Positions 7,993 through 17,452 are shown, numbered from the stretch's first letter. The stretch: DNA of 64,000 nt from Methanococcoides sp. LMO-2 (GCF_038432375.1 NZ_JBCAUS010000002.1:658282-722281); one strand, 5' to 3'. Notes: generated by a model from the letters alone, not told the origin. Numbers and translations: made by a program.

Positions 7993-8028
7993 ATTCACTA
8001 TTGTGAATCACAATCGTGAATATATGAC
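7993..8028 (-). promoter_or_regulatory. tRNA-Cys promoter with two overlapping palindromic operators
   Basis: Immediately upstream of tRNA-Cys is TTCAC-TATT-GTGAA (7994-8007). A second copy with one changed base, ATCAC-AATC-GTGAA, follows at 8007-8020 and shares one base with the first. A TATA-like CATATA (minus strand, 8021-8026) sits just upstream, so a bound protein would cover the start site. The same 14-bp sequence lies upstream of the HTH regulator gene at 11074-11087. From 8029 to 8322 the sequence is AT-rich and I see no gene in it, only TATA-like runs that may serve the kinase gene. Confidence 0.7.
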
Positions 8029-8322
8029 GATACTATTTATAGATTATGTTGTGAGCAAAATAAGGGAAATTCAACAAATGAAGTTTTAAACAAATCTAAT
8101 TAGACATATACGGAATAGAAGATTAATTGTTTGGCATAAGAATAATATCTGAATATTGCTAAATAATAACCTATCGATATTTCAAAAATTTTAAGCATAT
8201 ACAGCGATACTACTGATATCTTTTTATGGAATATACAAATTAATATAATTAGCTAAGTTATACTTTAACAATTATTAAATTGATCCGCCGTAAACAGGAA
8301 GTTCTAAGAAGGAGTTTGCTGA

Positions 8323-10602
8323 ATGAATCTAAAAGATATCACATTGAGAAAAAGACTCACAATGTATATTGTTATTGGAACATTCCTTGTTTTCATTGCA
8401 TCAACTTCAGTTATAATCTCAACCACAACATCACAACATGAAGAACTTGCATATCAACAATCCATAGAAATAGCAAGAAAGCATGCAAATGAGTTCAATG
8501 CAGATCAGGTAAAATATCATACCGCGTCAAAGATCATCGCAGACATGATTTCTGATAGCCTTATATGTGACCGAAACGAAGCAAACATGATTCTAAGAGA
8601 GATTCTTACAAAGAATCCAGAGATCGTGGGCACATACGTTTGTTTTGAACCTGATGCATACGATGGCGAAGATATAAAATATGCAAACACCTATGGCCAT
8701 GATTCTACAGGGAGATTCATACCATACTGGAACAAGCTGGATGGAAATATAACCCTTGATCCTTTACACGACTATGAGGAACTTGACTACTACAGATTAC
8801 CAAAAGAAACGGGAGAGTATGTACTCACCGAGCCATATTGGTATGAAGATAAGATCATTATAAGTCATTCAACACCGATCTTCAATGAGGATGAGTTCAT
8901 TGGGATAGGTGGTGTTGATGTTACACTTAATGGAATGGACAGCGTTGTAAGTAACGTAACCGCCTTTAATGCAGGATATGCCATATTGAGCAGTAACCAG
9001 GGCGTTATTCTTTCGCACCCTACTAAAAAAGAATGGATAGGTGAGAAGACACTCTATGAATTCAATGATGACATCGCTAAAATGGCACTTGATATCAAAG
9101 AAGGAAAAAGCGGTCACATTGAAACTATCGATCCGGTTACAGGAAAAGAAGTTGTTGCATTCTACGAACCTACAAAAGAAGGAAATTATTCATTCATACT
9201 CGTGGTTCCGGAAGAAGACATGCTCGAAGGTGTTGTGAACCTGAGGAACGAACTTATCTCAATATCAGTAATAGCAATATTGTTCATGGGACTGGTTGCA
9301 TTCTTCACGGCAAACTCTCTGAGCAAAAACATAGGCAATATTCTTGATGATTTCGAAGACATCTCTGAATCCGCCCTGAAAGGTAATTTTGATGCAAGAG
9401 CGAAAACTGAAACCGATGTTGATTTCAAGCAATTTACGAAAAGATTGAATCAGCTGCTTGACAATCTTCAGAGTTCAAATGAACTGAACGAACAGATGAT
9501 ATACGTCATCGACCACAGTCCGGTGACCGTCTTCAAATGGAAGAATGAAAAGGGCTGGCCTGTTGAGGTCGTATCAGGTAACATAAAGCAATTTGGATAT
9601 GTTGCTAATGATTTCATCTCAAAGGAAATCGATTATGCAGATATAATTCATCCAGATGATGTAAAGAGAGTAGAAGAAACGCTTTCAAAGAGACTTGAAG
9701 AAGGCATACCACATTTTACCAGTCAATATCGCATAATAACAAAAAACGGAGAGCACCGTTGGGTTGAAGAACAAACACTTTTGCAGGTCGACAAGAAGAC
9801 GAACATGAAGTACCTGCTGGGAATTATCGTTGATATCACAGATAGAAAGATCGCACAGGATCAGATAATTAAAGCTAAAATGGCTGCAGAAGCTGCTAAT
9901 CAGACAAAAAGCGAATTCCTGGCAAATATGAGCCATGAGCTGCGAACGCCACTCAATTCAATAATCGGTTTTTCAGACATATTGATCGAGAATATTCCAG
10001 GCCCAACCAACGAAAAACAACTAAAGTACATTACTAACATAAAGAACAGCGGAGAACATCTATTAGACCTGATCAATGGAATTCTTGACCTTTCTAAGGT
10101 CGAAGCTGGAAAAATGGAAGTCCTATATGAAGAATTCAACTTCAAAGAAGTGACCGATGAAGTAGTAATGATAATAAAACCACTTGCATTGAAGAAAAAT
10201 ATCGGATTGCAAGTCAATATTGAACCTTGCCTATCAACAATAAATGCAGACAGGACAAAACTCAAACAGATACTTTACAATCTTCTTAGCAATGCGATCA
10301 AGTTCACATCTGAAAAAGGAGAAATTCGACTGTTAGCAACAATATCCTACGACATTCTTAGAGTAGATGTTATAGACAACGGAATTGGAATTGATCCTAG
10401 AGATATTGAGAAATTATTCCAGCCTTTCAGTCAGATCGATTCAGATAGTTCCAGAAATTACCAGGGAACCGGACTCGGATTGGCCCTTGTGAAGAATTTT
10501 GTCGAATTGCATGGCGGAAGTGTCAACATCGACAGCAAGAAAGGATCAGGAAGTACATTCTCATTTAAAATACCTTCCAAAGGAATGAAGGATCATGAAT
10601 AA
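8323..10602 (+). CDS. Membrane sensor histidine kinase (Cache-PAS-HisKA-HATPase)
   Basis: A 759-residue sensor kinase. A TM helix near residues 13-34 is followed by an extracytoplasmic dCache-type sensor region (about 40-300; YWYEDKIIISHSTPIF, GGVDVTL), a second TM helix near 308-330 and a HAMP-like linker. Next come a PAS domain (about 390-510), a HisKA domain with phospho-acceptor H538 in MSHELRTPL, and an HATPase with N, G1 and G2 boxes (NAIKF, DNGIGI, GTGLGL). No receiver domain or neighbouring response regulator is seen. The start ATG follows AGGAG. The ligand is unknown. Confidence 0.93.
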   Translation: MNLKDITLRKRLTMYIVIGTFLVFIASTSVIISTTTSQHEELAYQQSIEIARKHANEFNADQVKYHTASKIIADMISDSLICDRNEANMILREILTKNPEIVGTYVCFEPDAYDGEDIKYANTYGHDSTGRFIPYWNKLDGNITLDPLHDYEELDYYRLPKETGEYVLTEPYWYEDKIIISHSTPIFNEDEFIGIGGVDVTLNGMDSVVSNVTAFNAGYAILSSNQGVILSHPTKKEWIGEKTLYEFNDDIAKMALDIKEGKSGHIETIDPVTGKEVVAFYEPTKEGNYSFILVVPEEDMLEGVVNLRNELISISVIAILFMGLVAFFTANSLSKNIGNILDDFEDISESALKGNFDARAKTETDVDFKQFTKRLNQLLDNLQSSNELNEQMIYVIDHSPVTVFKWKNEKGWPVEVVSGNIKQFGYVANDFISKEIDYADIIHPDDVKRVEETLSKRLEEGIPHFTSQYRIITKNGEHRWVEEQTLLQVDKKTNMKYLLGIIVDITDRKIAQDQIIKAKMAAEAANQTKSEFLANMSHELRTPLNSIIGFSDILIENIPGPTNEKQLKYITNIKNSGEHLLDLINGILDLSKVEAGKMEVLYEEFNFKEVTDEVVMIIKPLALKKNIGLQVNIEPCLSTINADRTKLKQILYNLLSNAIKFTSEKGEIRLLATISYDILRVDVIDNGIGIDPRDIEKLFQPFSQIDSDSSRNYQGTGLGLALVKNFVELHGGSVNIDSKKGSGSTFSFKIPSKGMKDHE

Positions 10603-10675
10603 GTGAGAAATTAAGAATGGGTCATAAAGACAAAAAAGGAATAGTGAATTCCGAATATCTCCGGTTAAAAGACCA

Positions 10676-10996
10676 TCACTCATCTGCAGGGCAGGCGCCC
10701 TCACCTCTTCTTAAGTACCTGCAGATCTCACAGATCTTTGCAGCCACATTGTCCACCTTGCCTTCCTGTATCTCAAGAGCGAGATTTGCTATCGACTCTT
10801 TCACATCGTCATCGAACTCTATGCGGTAACCTCGTTTTTTCGTCAGGTACTGGGATACGGCAGATGGGGCCATGCCAAACATCTTTGCAACTTCCTTCTG
10901 TGAGATCCCGTTCTTTACAAGTTCCATTGCAAGAGCCGCACGGATCGCAGGAAGAATATCCCACACAACTGCCTGACAGGGAGTTTCCAGATTCAT
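10676..10996 (-). CDS. HTH transcriptional regulator with four cysteines (COG2522-like)
   Basis: A 106-residue regulator. A central helix-turn-helix (about residues 28-55, GISQKEVAKMFGMAPSAVSQ) is preceded by a TPC-VWDILPAIRAAL segment typical of archaeal COG2522-type regulators. Cysteines at C7, C89, C92 and C102 could form a metal or Fe-S site (inference). Its upstream region carries the palindrome TTCAC-N4-GTGAA, identical to the one upstream of tRNA-Cys, which suggests autoregulation and control of tRNA-Cys. It is convergent with the preceding histidine kinase. The effector is not known. Confidence 0.85.
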   Translation of the reverse strand: MNLETPCQAVVWDILPAIRAALAMELVKNGISQKEVAKMFGMAPSAVSQYLTKKRGYRIEFDDDVKESIANLALEIQEGKVDNVAAKICEICRYLRRGEGACPADE

Positions 10997-11061
10997 GATA
11001 TCACTAACAGAATTGTAGCCATTACAGTTTCGAATGGCATTTATAGGATATACCTTCGTAA

Positions 11062-11110
11062 CATATATAGGTATTCACTATTGTGAAATTCTAAAGAATA
11101 GATTATATAA
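11062..11110 (-). promoter_or_regulatory. Promoter of the HTH regulator with TTCAC-N4-GTGAA operator
   Basis: The perfect half-site palindrome TTCAC-TATT-GTGAA lies at 11074-11087. A TATA-like TTATATAA lies upstream at 11103-11110 and another, CTATATATGT, downstream at 11061-11070 (both read on the minus strand). Either promoter would place the operator next to the start site or the TATA/BRE element. Confidence 0.65.
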
Positions 11111-11268
11111 ATAAAAGATGTATGTAATGGTAGGCACTCTTAGACGTATTCGTATTGTCTGCAACATAGGTATAAGAGTTAAATAAAATATGATATTATA
11201 TATTGTCTATTGATAAATAAAAATTAGAATTCAATAATCACAATGATTAGTTATTAAAGAGGGGTCTC

Positions 11269-12861
11269 ATGTTCAGGAAAGCTTTGATCATATTACTTAT
11301 GGTATTTTGTGTGTTCTCACTTACGGCATCTGCATACACACTTGATGATATCGAATGGAAATCGACAGAAACAGCCACACTTCACTGGGGACATAGCTTC
11401 GAGAACGGGGAAGCAAAAGATGACTCTTATGACACATATGTTATCAAAGCAGAAGATTTTTCAGTTGATGGATTTGTTTCCCTGTCCCTATCAAAAGATG
11501 GGCAGATCAAAGATATTGCATCCCTTGGCATGGCTGACAGCTGGGAATACAGGGATGAAGAGAATGGTCAGGATGTAAAACTCTTTATCAAGGAAATTAA
11601 GACCAATGTTGACCAGTGGACAGGTAATATGGAAGACCCTACTGTGAAGGTCGAAGTATATAGAAGAGGTGTCCCTGAATTTGACATTAAGATCGAAACG
11701 GAACAAAATGAGTACGACCCAAGATCACCAAGCAATCCAAAAGAAGTTGTCACTACAATAACTGTCAAAAATAAAGGATATGCGGAAGCAGAAGATGTTG
11801 AGGTCATTGTTGATCCTGCAGGAATGGAGCTTGCCGATGGAGATCTCAAGACCAGAATAACAAGTTTAGCTAAAGATGAGACAGCTGAAGTAATTGAGGT
11901 CGAACTTGAAGTACCCCACCTCTGGGAAGAAACTGATCTTGATATTGAAGTAACTGTAAGAGCTAAAGACATCAACGGCGACATACACGAAGACATTGAG
12001 GATAAGGAAATAACCGTGATGCCAAAAGCTGAACTAATTGTTACAAAAACAATTACTGAGGAGATCTACATGGATGAGACCGCATATGTCTCGGTAGCTA
12101 TCCGCAATTATGGCATTTACAGCATGAATTCTGTAACAATAAAAGACACTGTACTTTCCAGTATGGAGCTTAAAGACAGTGTAACACTTGAAAAAACGGT
12201 ATCATTCAAGCCCGGGGAAACAATTGAAGTATTCTCCTATGCACTAAAGCCTATCAAGCCAGGAACATATACATCACCTGAAGTAGTTGCAACCTATGTC
12301 GCTTCTAACGGTAAAACATACACTTATGATTCTGAGGAACCAAAGATAGAGATTAACGGCCCATACGTAGTCCTATCACAGAGCGTGGACAAAACAAACG
12401 TACAACCTGGAACAGAAGTTAAGGTCACGGTTTCCACCAAGAACGAAGGTAATAGGGATGCAAGCACCAGAGTATCATCTACTGACTTCCCCGAAGGTAC
12501 AACCTTTGTAAGCGGTGATACTTCTTTTGACAAAGTACTTGGCAAAGGAGAATCCGGAAGCTATTCCTACGTCTTGAAGATGAACGACGAAGGAACGTTC
12601 AAACTGCCAGCAGCAACTGCAACATTCATTGATATGGAAAGCTACAAAGGAGAGAAGATCTCCAATATGCCTGAGATAACGGTCAAGATCCCGGAGCCTG
12701 AGCAAAGCGAATCTTCATCAAGTACAAGCAACCCATCCAGTGACAGCACCTCCCAGCCAGGAACAGAATCCAATGAAGAGGTTGTTGAACCAGGCTTTGA
12801 ATCGATCTTTGCAATTGCCGCACTTGCTGGCGTTTACATCGCAATAAGAAGGAGAAGATAA
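11269..12861 (+). CDS. Exported surface protein with PGF-CTERM-like anchor
   Basis: A 530-residue secreted protein. The signal peptide ends near residue 22 (SLTASAYT), followed by several Ig/CARDB-like beta domains (VVTTITVKNKGYAEAEDVEV, VSVAIRNYGIYSMNSVTI, VTVSTKNEGNRDAST). A Ser/Thr-rich stalk and a C-terminal PGF motif, hydrophobic helix and RRRR follow (EPGFESIFAIAALAGVYIAI). This tripartite tail is the PGF-CTERM type processed by archaeosortase A in related archaea. The start has AGAGGGG upstream. The paralogous gene 13 bp downstream lacks the tail. Confidence 0.85.
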   Translation: MFRKALIILLMVFCVFSLTASAYTLDDIEWKSTETATLHWGHSFENGEAKDDSYDTYVIKAEDFSVDGFVSLSLSKDGQIKDIASLGMADSWEYRDEENGQDVKLFIKEIKTNVDQWTGNMEDPTVKVEVYRRGVPEFDIKIETEQNEYDPRSPSNPKEVVTTITVKNKGYAEAEDVEVIVDPAGMELADGDLKTRITSLAKDETAEVIEVELEVPHLWEETDLDIEVTVRAKDINGDIHEDIEDKEITVMPKAELIVTKTITEEIYMDETAYVSVAIRNYGIYSMNSVTIKDTVLSSMELKDSVTLEKTVSFKPGETIEVFSYALKPIKPGTYTSPEVVATYVASNGKTYTYDSEEPKIEINGPYVVLSQSVDKTNVQPGTEVKVTVSTKNEGNRDASTRVSSTDFPEGTTFVSGDTSFDKVLGKGESGSYSYVLKMNDEGTFKLPAATATFIDMESYKGEKISNMPEITVKIPEPEQSESSSSTSNPSSDSTSQPGTESNEEVVEPGFESIFAIAALAGVYIAIRRRR

Positions 12862-12874
12862 ACAGGTAATGCAA

Positions 12875-14119
12875 ATGAGAATACACGTTTGCCTGATCGT
12901 ATTATTTGCCATAGCAATATGTGCAAATACTGCCATTGCCGCCTCCGACGAGGATCCGGACTGGAACAAATCGGTCAACTACACCCTTTACTGGGGAGAT
13001 AGTATAGAAGTGGATGGCTTCCTGATCAAGGCGAACGATTTCTCAAAGGCAAGAGCATTTGATGTCGAGACTGACTACGTAATGCTTACCATCGCCTCCG
13101 ATGGATCAGATGAATGGAGTGCTCTTCTTGCGGTAAATAACTCCCAGATACCTGACAGTGGCATCTTCGGCGAAAGGATGAACATAACTGCTTTTGAGGT
13201 CGTGACAGGCAACGATATCCCTGCACCATATACAAAGATAGGAGTATCGACCCTGAACATTACAGAAGAAGAGACCGGCAGCTGGATCAACAACACGATC
13301 TCCGTTTCAAAGACGATATACAAAGATACCTATATCGATGAAAGGGTCTTTATCGCTGTTCAGGTCGAAAATCTCCGAAATCTTGAGTTCCGGAATGTCA
13401 CAATAAACGAAACGTTACCTGAAAATGTTCTGGCTGACCCCGATATAGAAGTGGACCAGATCATAGATATCAGCCCATATTCAAAAAATACCATCCAGTA
13501 CTCCGTCAAAGCCCTGAGACCGGGAAATTATACCATCCCACCTACGGAAATAGAACTTGAATATAGAGGAGTAAAATATCACCAGTATACAAATTCAACA
13601 AAACTGGTAGTATACGGCCCGGACATCATTGCTGAAAAAACGGCCACCGTTGATGAAAATGACCCACAGGTCCTTGATATCAGCATCAAAATTGAAAATA
13701 AGGGCAACAGGGCCGCTTATGTGAAAATTAAGGATGAGATGTTGACGGGCTGTGTCCTTAAAGAGGGAAAAACATCAACCGAATTGGTCATATTCCCGAA
13801 CAAGGTCAAAAAGATGGAGTACTCGGTAACTAGCGAAGATCTCAGAGCTAATACAATAGTGCCTTCAGCAGAGATCTACTTCTCAGATTCAAAAGGATAT
13901 TCTGATACATTCACAACGAAAAAATTCTATATACTTGAAGAAGAGGAAGAAGAGGTCCTGGAACCTGATGTAAATATTAATGAAGAAGTCCAGGAAACCG
14001 AAGAACCGGCTATTTCCGAAGAAGACATTGAATATCCGAAGTTCGGACCAATAAGGTCAGTCAGAGATATCATCGATAATACCATGAGGATTATCAATGA
14101 AGCACTTGAATACAAATAA
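12875..14119 (+). CDS. Exported CARDB-like protein, paralogue of the preceding gene
   Basis: A 414-residue exported protein. After a signal peptide (ICANTAIAAS) it shares with its neighbour the tryptophan/glycine block (YTLYWGDSIEVDGFLIKAND) and the two Ig-like domains (VFIAVQVENLRNLEFRNVTI, LDISIKIENKGNRAAYVKI). The N-x-S/T density suggests N-glycosylation. The C-terminus is acidic and ends without a membrane anchor. The ATG at 12875 has AGGT 7 nt upstream, better than the ATG at 12869. Probably co-transcribed with the anchored paralogue, so the two may form a surface complex (inference). Confidence 0.82.
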   Translation: MRIHVCLIVLFAIAICANTAIAASDEDPDWNKSVNYTLYWGDSIEVDGFLIKANDFSKARAFDVETDYVMLTIASDGSDEWSALLAVNNSQIPDSGIFGERMNITAFEVVTGNDIPAPYTKIGVSTLNITEEETGSWINNTISVSKTIYKDTYIDERVFIAVQVENLRNLEFRNVTINETLPENVLADPDIEVDQIIDISPYSKNTIQYSVKALRPGNYTIPPTEIELEYRGVKYHQYTNSTKLVVYGPDIIAEKTATVDENDPQVLDISIKIENKGNRAAYVKIKDEMLTGCVLKEGKTSTELVIFPNKVKKMEYSVTSEDLRANTIVPSAEIYFSDSKGYSDTFTTKKFYILEEEEEEVLEPDVNINEEVQETEEPAISEEDIEYPKFGPIRSVRDIIDNTMRIINEALEYK

Positions 14120-14188
14120 TCTTTTTTTTGAGCACTCAGAACGAAATCTATTTAGCTATTTCAATGGTTTGGACTACGGGAATGAAAT

Positions 14189-14812
14189 ATGAAAAAAGAC
14201 CAGAGCTTTGAAAAAGCCAAGTTCGAGATAATTCTTTCAGGGCGATCAAATGTTGGAAAATCATCCATCATAAGAGAACTGACCGGCAAGAAAGTAAAGG
14301 TAGGAAAAAGACCCGGAGTTACCTTAAAACCTGCACACACCCTGCGATCAGACCTGCTGGTGACCGATCTGCCCGGATTCGGTTTCATGAGTGGTGTAAA
14401 GGACCGCAAGCAGGATATTGTAAAAGACCAGATCGTGCGCTATATCGAGAACAATGCAGACAGGATCAAGGTCGCAGTCCTTGTAACTGATGCTGTATCA
14501 TTCGTTGACGTGGTTGAACGCTGGGAGAGCCGCAATGAGATCCCTATTGACATCGAGATGTTCGATTTTTTCAATGAGCTTGGATTTGACACCATCATTG
14601 CCATAAATAAAATGGACAGGATAAAAGATTCCGAGCGCGAAGAAAGGCTCGATGCTATCGTTGAAAAGCTTGGACTGACCCCTCCATGGAACCAGTGGAA
14701 TTACATAGTCGCACCCACCAGTGCAAAAAAGGGAGATATCAAATCACTCAAGGGTCTATTGAGAAAGCGCCTTCATGATGAAAAAAGGGATGACCTTTTT
14801 AAGTATATTTGA
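14189..14812 (+). CDS. engB: EngB-type GTP-binding protein
   Basis: A 207-residue TRAFAC-class GTPase of the EngB/YihA family, implicated in large-subunit ribosome assembly in bacteria. The motifs are G1 GRSNVGKSS (18-26), G2 region RPGVT, G3 DLPGFG, G4 NKMD and G5 TSAKKG. It stands alone between the exported-protein pair and a convergent radical SAM gene. Archaeal members are common but less studied. Confidence 0.92.
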   Translation: MKKDQSFEKAKFEIILSGRSNVGKSSIIRELTGKKVKVGKRPGVTLKPAHTLRSDLLVTDLPGFGFMSGVKDRKQDIVKDQIVRYIENNADRIKVAVLVTDAVSFVDVVERWESRNEIPIDIEMFDFFNELGFDTIIAINKMDRIKDSEREERLDAIVEKLGLTPPWNQWNYIVAPTSAKKGDIKSLKGLLRKRLHDEKRDDLFKYI

Positions 14813-14935
14813 AAGCAATCGAAGCTAAATCCGGAAAACTTCGGGATCAAAAAACAAAGTGATCGGATGTTGAAATTCAGAAGAGGTTGAAGTAAGAAAA
14901 ATCGATTGATTAATTGATTGATCTATGGAACGAGC

Positions 14936-14969
14936 GATGAATGAAAACTCATTAATTCCTTCATTCATC
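14936..14969. terminator. Inverted repeat between convergent engB and radical SAM genes
   Basis: A perfect 10-bp stem, GATGAATGAA (14936-14945) with TTCATTCATC (14960-14969), and a 14-nt loop lie between two convergent genes. They are embedded in short ATTCATCC-like repeats. A bidirectional 3'-end hairpin is likely, though no long T run follows on either side. Confidence 0.4.
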
Positions 14970-14992
14970 CAGCCATTCATCCATTCGTTCTA

Positions 14993-15613
14993 TCACCTTA
15001 CGTGAAAATCAGCACCTATCTCCTGTGCAATCTCTTCACATTTTTTAATGTCAATATCATTAAAGCCCACAACGGTCATACGTGTCTGGATTCCTGCTGC
15101 GATAGCGTTCCTTGTGAAATCCAGCATTGCATCATATGAACCCTCAAAAGCAGGCCTGCATATCTCATTGTACTTGCTTTCGGATTCGGCATTCAGGCTT
15201 ACGGATACTTCATCAAGGCCGGCTTCTTTCAGTTCTGCCACAACATCCCTTTCAGGATAAAGTAACTGCGCATGCCCGTTCGTATCAAGCCTCGTCCTGA
15301 CACCCCTTTCCCTGAGCCAGTGAGTGATCTTAAGAAGAACATCAAAACGGAGTGTTGCCTCCCCAAAACCTGTGAAAACGACCTCCCTGTACTTCCCCAG
15401 GTCCAGAGTACTGAGCTTTTCCAGCATATCCTCAAGAGAAGGTTCCTTTTTGAGGCGCAGGTCGTAACCGTAAACGCCGTCTGAGACATCACGTATGCAG
15501 AAAACACAACTTGCACTGCACCTGTTGGTTATGTTAAGGTATAGGTTATCGTGTCCCTCATAACATAGAGTGCCAACATCCTCGAGTTCCCCGTTAAATT
15601 TGTCTTCTGTCAT
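14993..15613 (-). CDS. Radical SAM protein, TatD-associated family
   Basis: A 206-residue compact radical SAM protein with the cluster motif CSASCVFC (C32, C36, C39), the GFGEATLR glycine block, LDTNGHAQL and SVSLNAES. It matches the short family found as a partner or fusion of TatD nucleases. No tatD gene is adjacent here. The substrate is unknown. The protein appears full length for this family. Confidence 0.82.
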   Translation of the reverse strand: MTEDKFNGELEDVGTLCYEGHDNLYLNITNRCSASCVFCIRDVSDGVYGYDLRLKKEPSLEDMLEKLSTLDLGKYREVVFTGFGEATLRFDVLLKITHWLRERGVRTRLDTNGHAQLLYPERDVVAELKEAGLDEVSVSLNAESESKYNEICRPAFEGSYDAMLDFTRNAIAAGIQTRMTVVGFNDIDIKKCEEIAQEIGADFHVR

Positions 15614-15665
15614 TTGTCGCCTCTTTTCTGTAGGAAAATATGATGCTCTACAAGATAATATTCAT

Positions 15666-16037
15666 TTAATATTTATCTTCGCTTACAGGATGATCCATCC
15701 AGTTTCCCGATCCGATCACAGGATACCTCTCACAGGGAACTTCCGCGGAAAGGAAATACATCGCAGCCTTAGAGCCATTGCCCAGCAATACATCTTCCCT
15801 GTAGAACCATTTCCCTTCAAACTCATCCAGCACATCCAGTGTTTCATTGACCACATCATAAACTTCACCTGATATCCTTGAAACAGGTTTTCCTTTTACG
15901 ACACCTGGAAAATATTCAAGGTTCAGCATCCTGAAACGATCCTCTGTAAAAGCCTCAGAAACAGGAACCGAATTTTCGAGCAGGTGATGGTTGCAACACC
16001 CTTTCTTCAAAGTTCCATAAACAAATAGAAGGCTCAT
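15666..16037 (-). CDS. Gamma-glutamylcyclotransferase-fold (AIG2/YtfP-like) protein
   Basis: A 123-residue protein of the GGCT-like superfamily. It has the N-terminal FVYGTLKKG loop, GEVYDVVNETLDVLDEFEG and the catalytic-type glutamate in LDEFEG. Family members cleave gamma-glutamyl amine linkages; the physiological substrate here is unknown. Its start overlaps the end of the geranylgeranyl reductase gene by 4 bp, so the two are co-translated. Confidence 0.85.
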   Translation of the reverse strand: MSLLFVYGTLKKGCCNHHLLENSVPVSEAFTEDRFRMLNLEYFPGVVKGKPVSRISGEVYDVVNETLDVLDEFEGKWFYREDVLLGNGSKAAMYFLSAEVPCERYPVIGSGNWMDHPVSEDKY

Positions 16038-17224
16038 CTTATCCCGAAGTTCATCTTAAGCAGTCCTTTCCTCACCGCATCCGGAAGCTGTCCGCACTGT
16101 AATGCTTTCATGTGCTCAGGATCGATCATCTTGATAGCTGCTGACATCATTGAGTCGGAGCGCATGAGGTTATCCATCAGTTTTCTTACATAAACTGCCG
16201 TCTTGATCTCAAGGCCCATCTCCTTCCTCCAGCGCTCATCATAGTCTTCCAGTTTGCATTTTCCTTCGAGGAAATCAACCGCAGTCTGACCGGCTATCTT
16301 CCCGCCGACCATTGCAGTGGATATACCTCCGCCATTGGTAGCTATGATATGGCCTGCTGCATCACCGGCAACAAGGGTATCTTTGGTAGCGGTCACTTTC
16401 GGAGCACCCCCAACCGGTACAAGACCGGAAACTACTGAAACGATGGAACCACCTTCAAGCTTCTTACTGGCTATCGGGTGCTCGTACATGAACTTCTCAA
16501 GATAGTCCCTTGCAGACATCCCGTTCCTGAAAAGGATCTCCCTTATACCGACACCGATATTGGCTGTATCGCCTCCCTGGGAGATAACCCAGGCATAACC
16601 ACCGGGAACATAATCCTTCCCGAAGAACATCTCAACGGCATCCCTGTCAACGTCCACACCGCTTATTTCATACTCAAATGCAGTTCCTGTGCCCATGGGA
16701 TCGGGATCACGAACGAGTCCCTTTGCTTTTCCAACAATGGAATTCGGTCCATCGGCACCGATCAGAACTTTTCCGCGTATAGTGTGTTCTCCGAAGACAC
16801 CATCTACCTCGACAGTAGTACCATTAACTTCAAGGACATTGGTACCTGCCATCAGCTTTGCGCCGCATTTGCCTGCCTCTTTTGCAAGATACTTGTCAAA
16901 CCTGCGCCTGTCGATGGCATCAGCATCGACCTCAAATTCCTTGGAATACCCATTGGGAGCGATAAAACGCTGTACACTGCTTGAAGCATGGATACATTCC
17001 GAAGGTATTGACTCAAGAGTATAAGGAAGCTCTGCACTTGGAACAAGCTCCTGCAGAGTGTCGAGATGAGGAAGGAAACCTCCGCATTGAAGAGGAATTC
17101 CGATATCCTTCTTCTTATCAATAAGCAGGACGGATGCACCTGCCTCTGCTGCATACGCTGCAGCTGTGGAACCGGCAGGTCCTGCACCGACAATGATGAG
17201 ATCATATGAGTTTTCAGGCTTCAT
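16034..17224 (-). CDS. Digeranylgeranylglycerophospholipid reductase family protein
   Basis: A 396-residue FAD-dependent geranylgeranyl reductase, the enzyme class that saturates the isoprenoid chains of archaeal membrane lipids. It has the N-terminal GAGPAG (12-17) dinucleotide fold, the PLQCGGFL family motif, LIGADGPNS, and the FAD-binding GDAAGHIIATNGGGIS. Methanosarcinales carry several paralogues, so the exact lipid or quinone-like substrate cannot be fixed from sequence. Confidence 0.9.
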   Translation of the reverse strand: MKPENSYDLIIVGAGPAGSTAAAYAAEAGASVLLIDKKKDIGIPLQCGGFLPHLDTLQELVPSAELPYTLESIPSECIHASSSVQRFIAPNGYSKEFEVDADAIDRRRFDKYLAKEAGKCGAKLMAGTNVLEVNGTTVEVDGVFGEHTIRGKVLIGADGPNSIVGKAKGLVRDPDPMGTGTAFEYEISGVDVDRDAVEMFFGKDYVPGGYAWVISQGGDTANIGVGIREILFRNGMSARDYLEKFMYEHPIASKKLEGGSIVSVVSGLVPVGGAPKVTATKDTLVAGDAAGHIIATNGGGISTAMVGGKIAGQTAVDFLEGKCKLEDYDERWRKEMGLEIKTAVYVRKLMDNLMRSDSMMSAAIKMIDPEHMKALQCGQLPDAVRKGLLKMNFGIR

Positions 17225-17422
17225 GAGGATGTCTTCTATAATAGTGATATATTATAAATCTGTTTCAACCGCTCAGCCATTCATCTAACGGAATGGATAA
17301 GTTTATGGCCAGACGAGAGCAAAAGAGGCAATATTAGAAGTTAAAAGCCAAAGCTGGCAAATGATAAGAAATGACGGAAGAAAAAACGTTGTGTAAAAGA
17401 ATAGATCGCTCTATTCCCTACA

Positions 17423-17452
17423 TTAAAAAAGAAGCTGAGTAATTACTCAGCT
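17423..17452 (-). terminator. Terminator overlapping the stop codon of the first TRAM gene
   Basis: A perfect 20-bp palindrome at 17433-17452 (AGCTGAGTAA and complement) contains the TRAM stop codon and is followed on the minus strand by TTCTTTTTTAATG. This combines a hairpin with a U tract. Confidence 0.7.
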
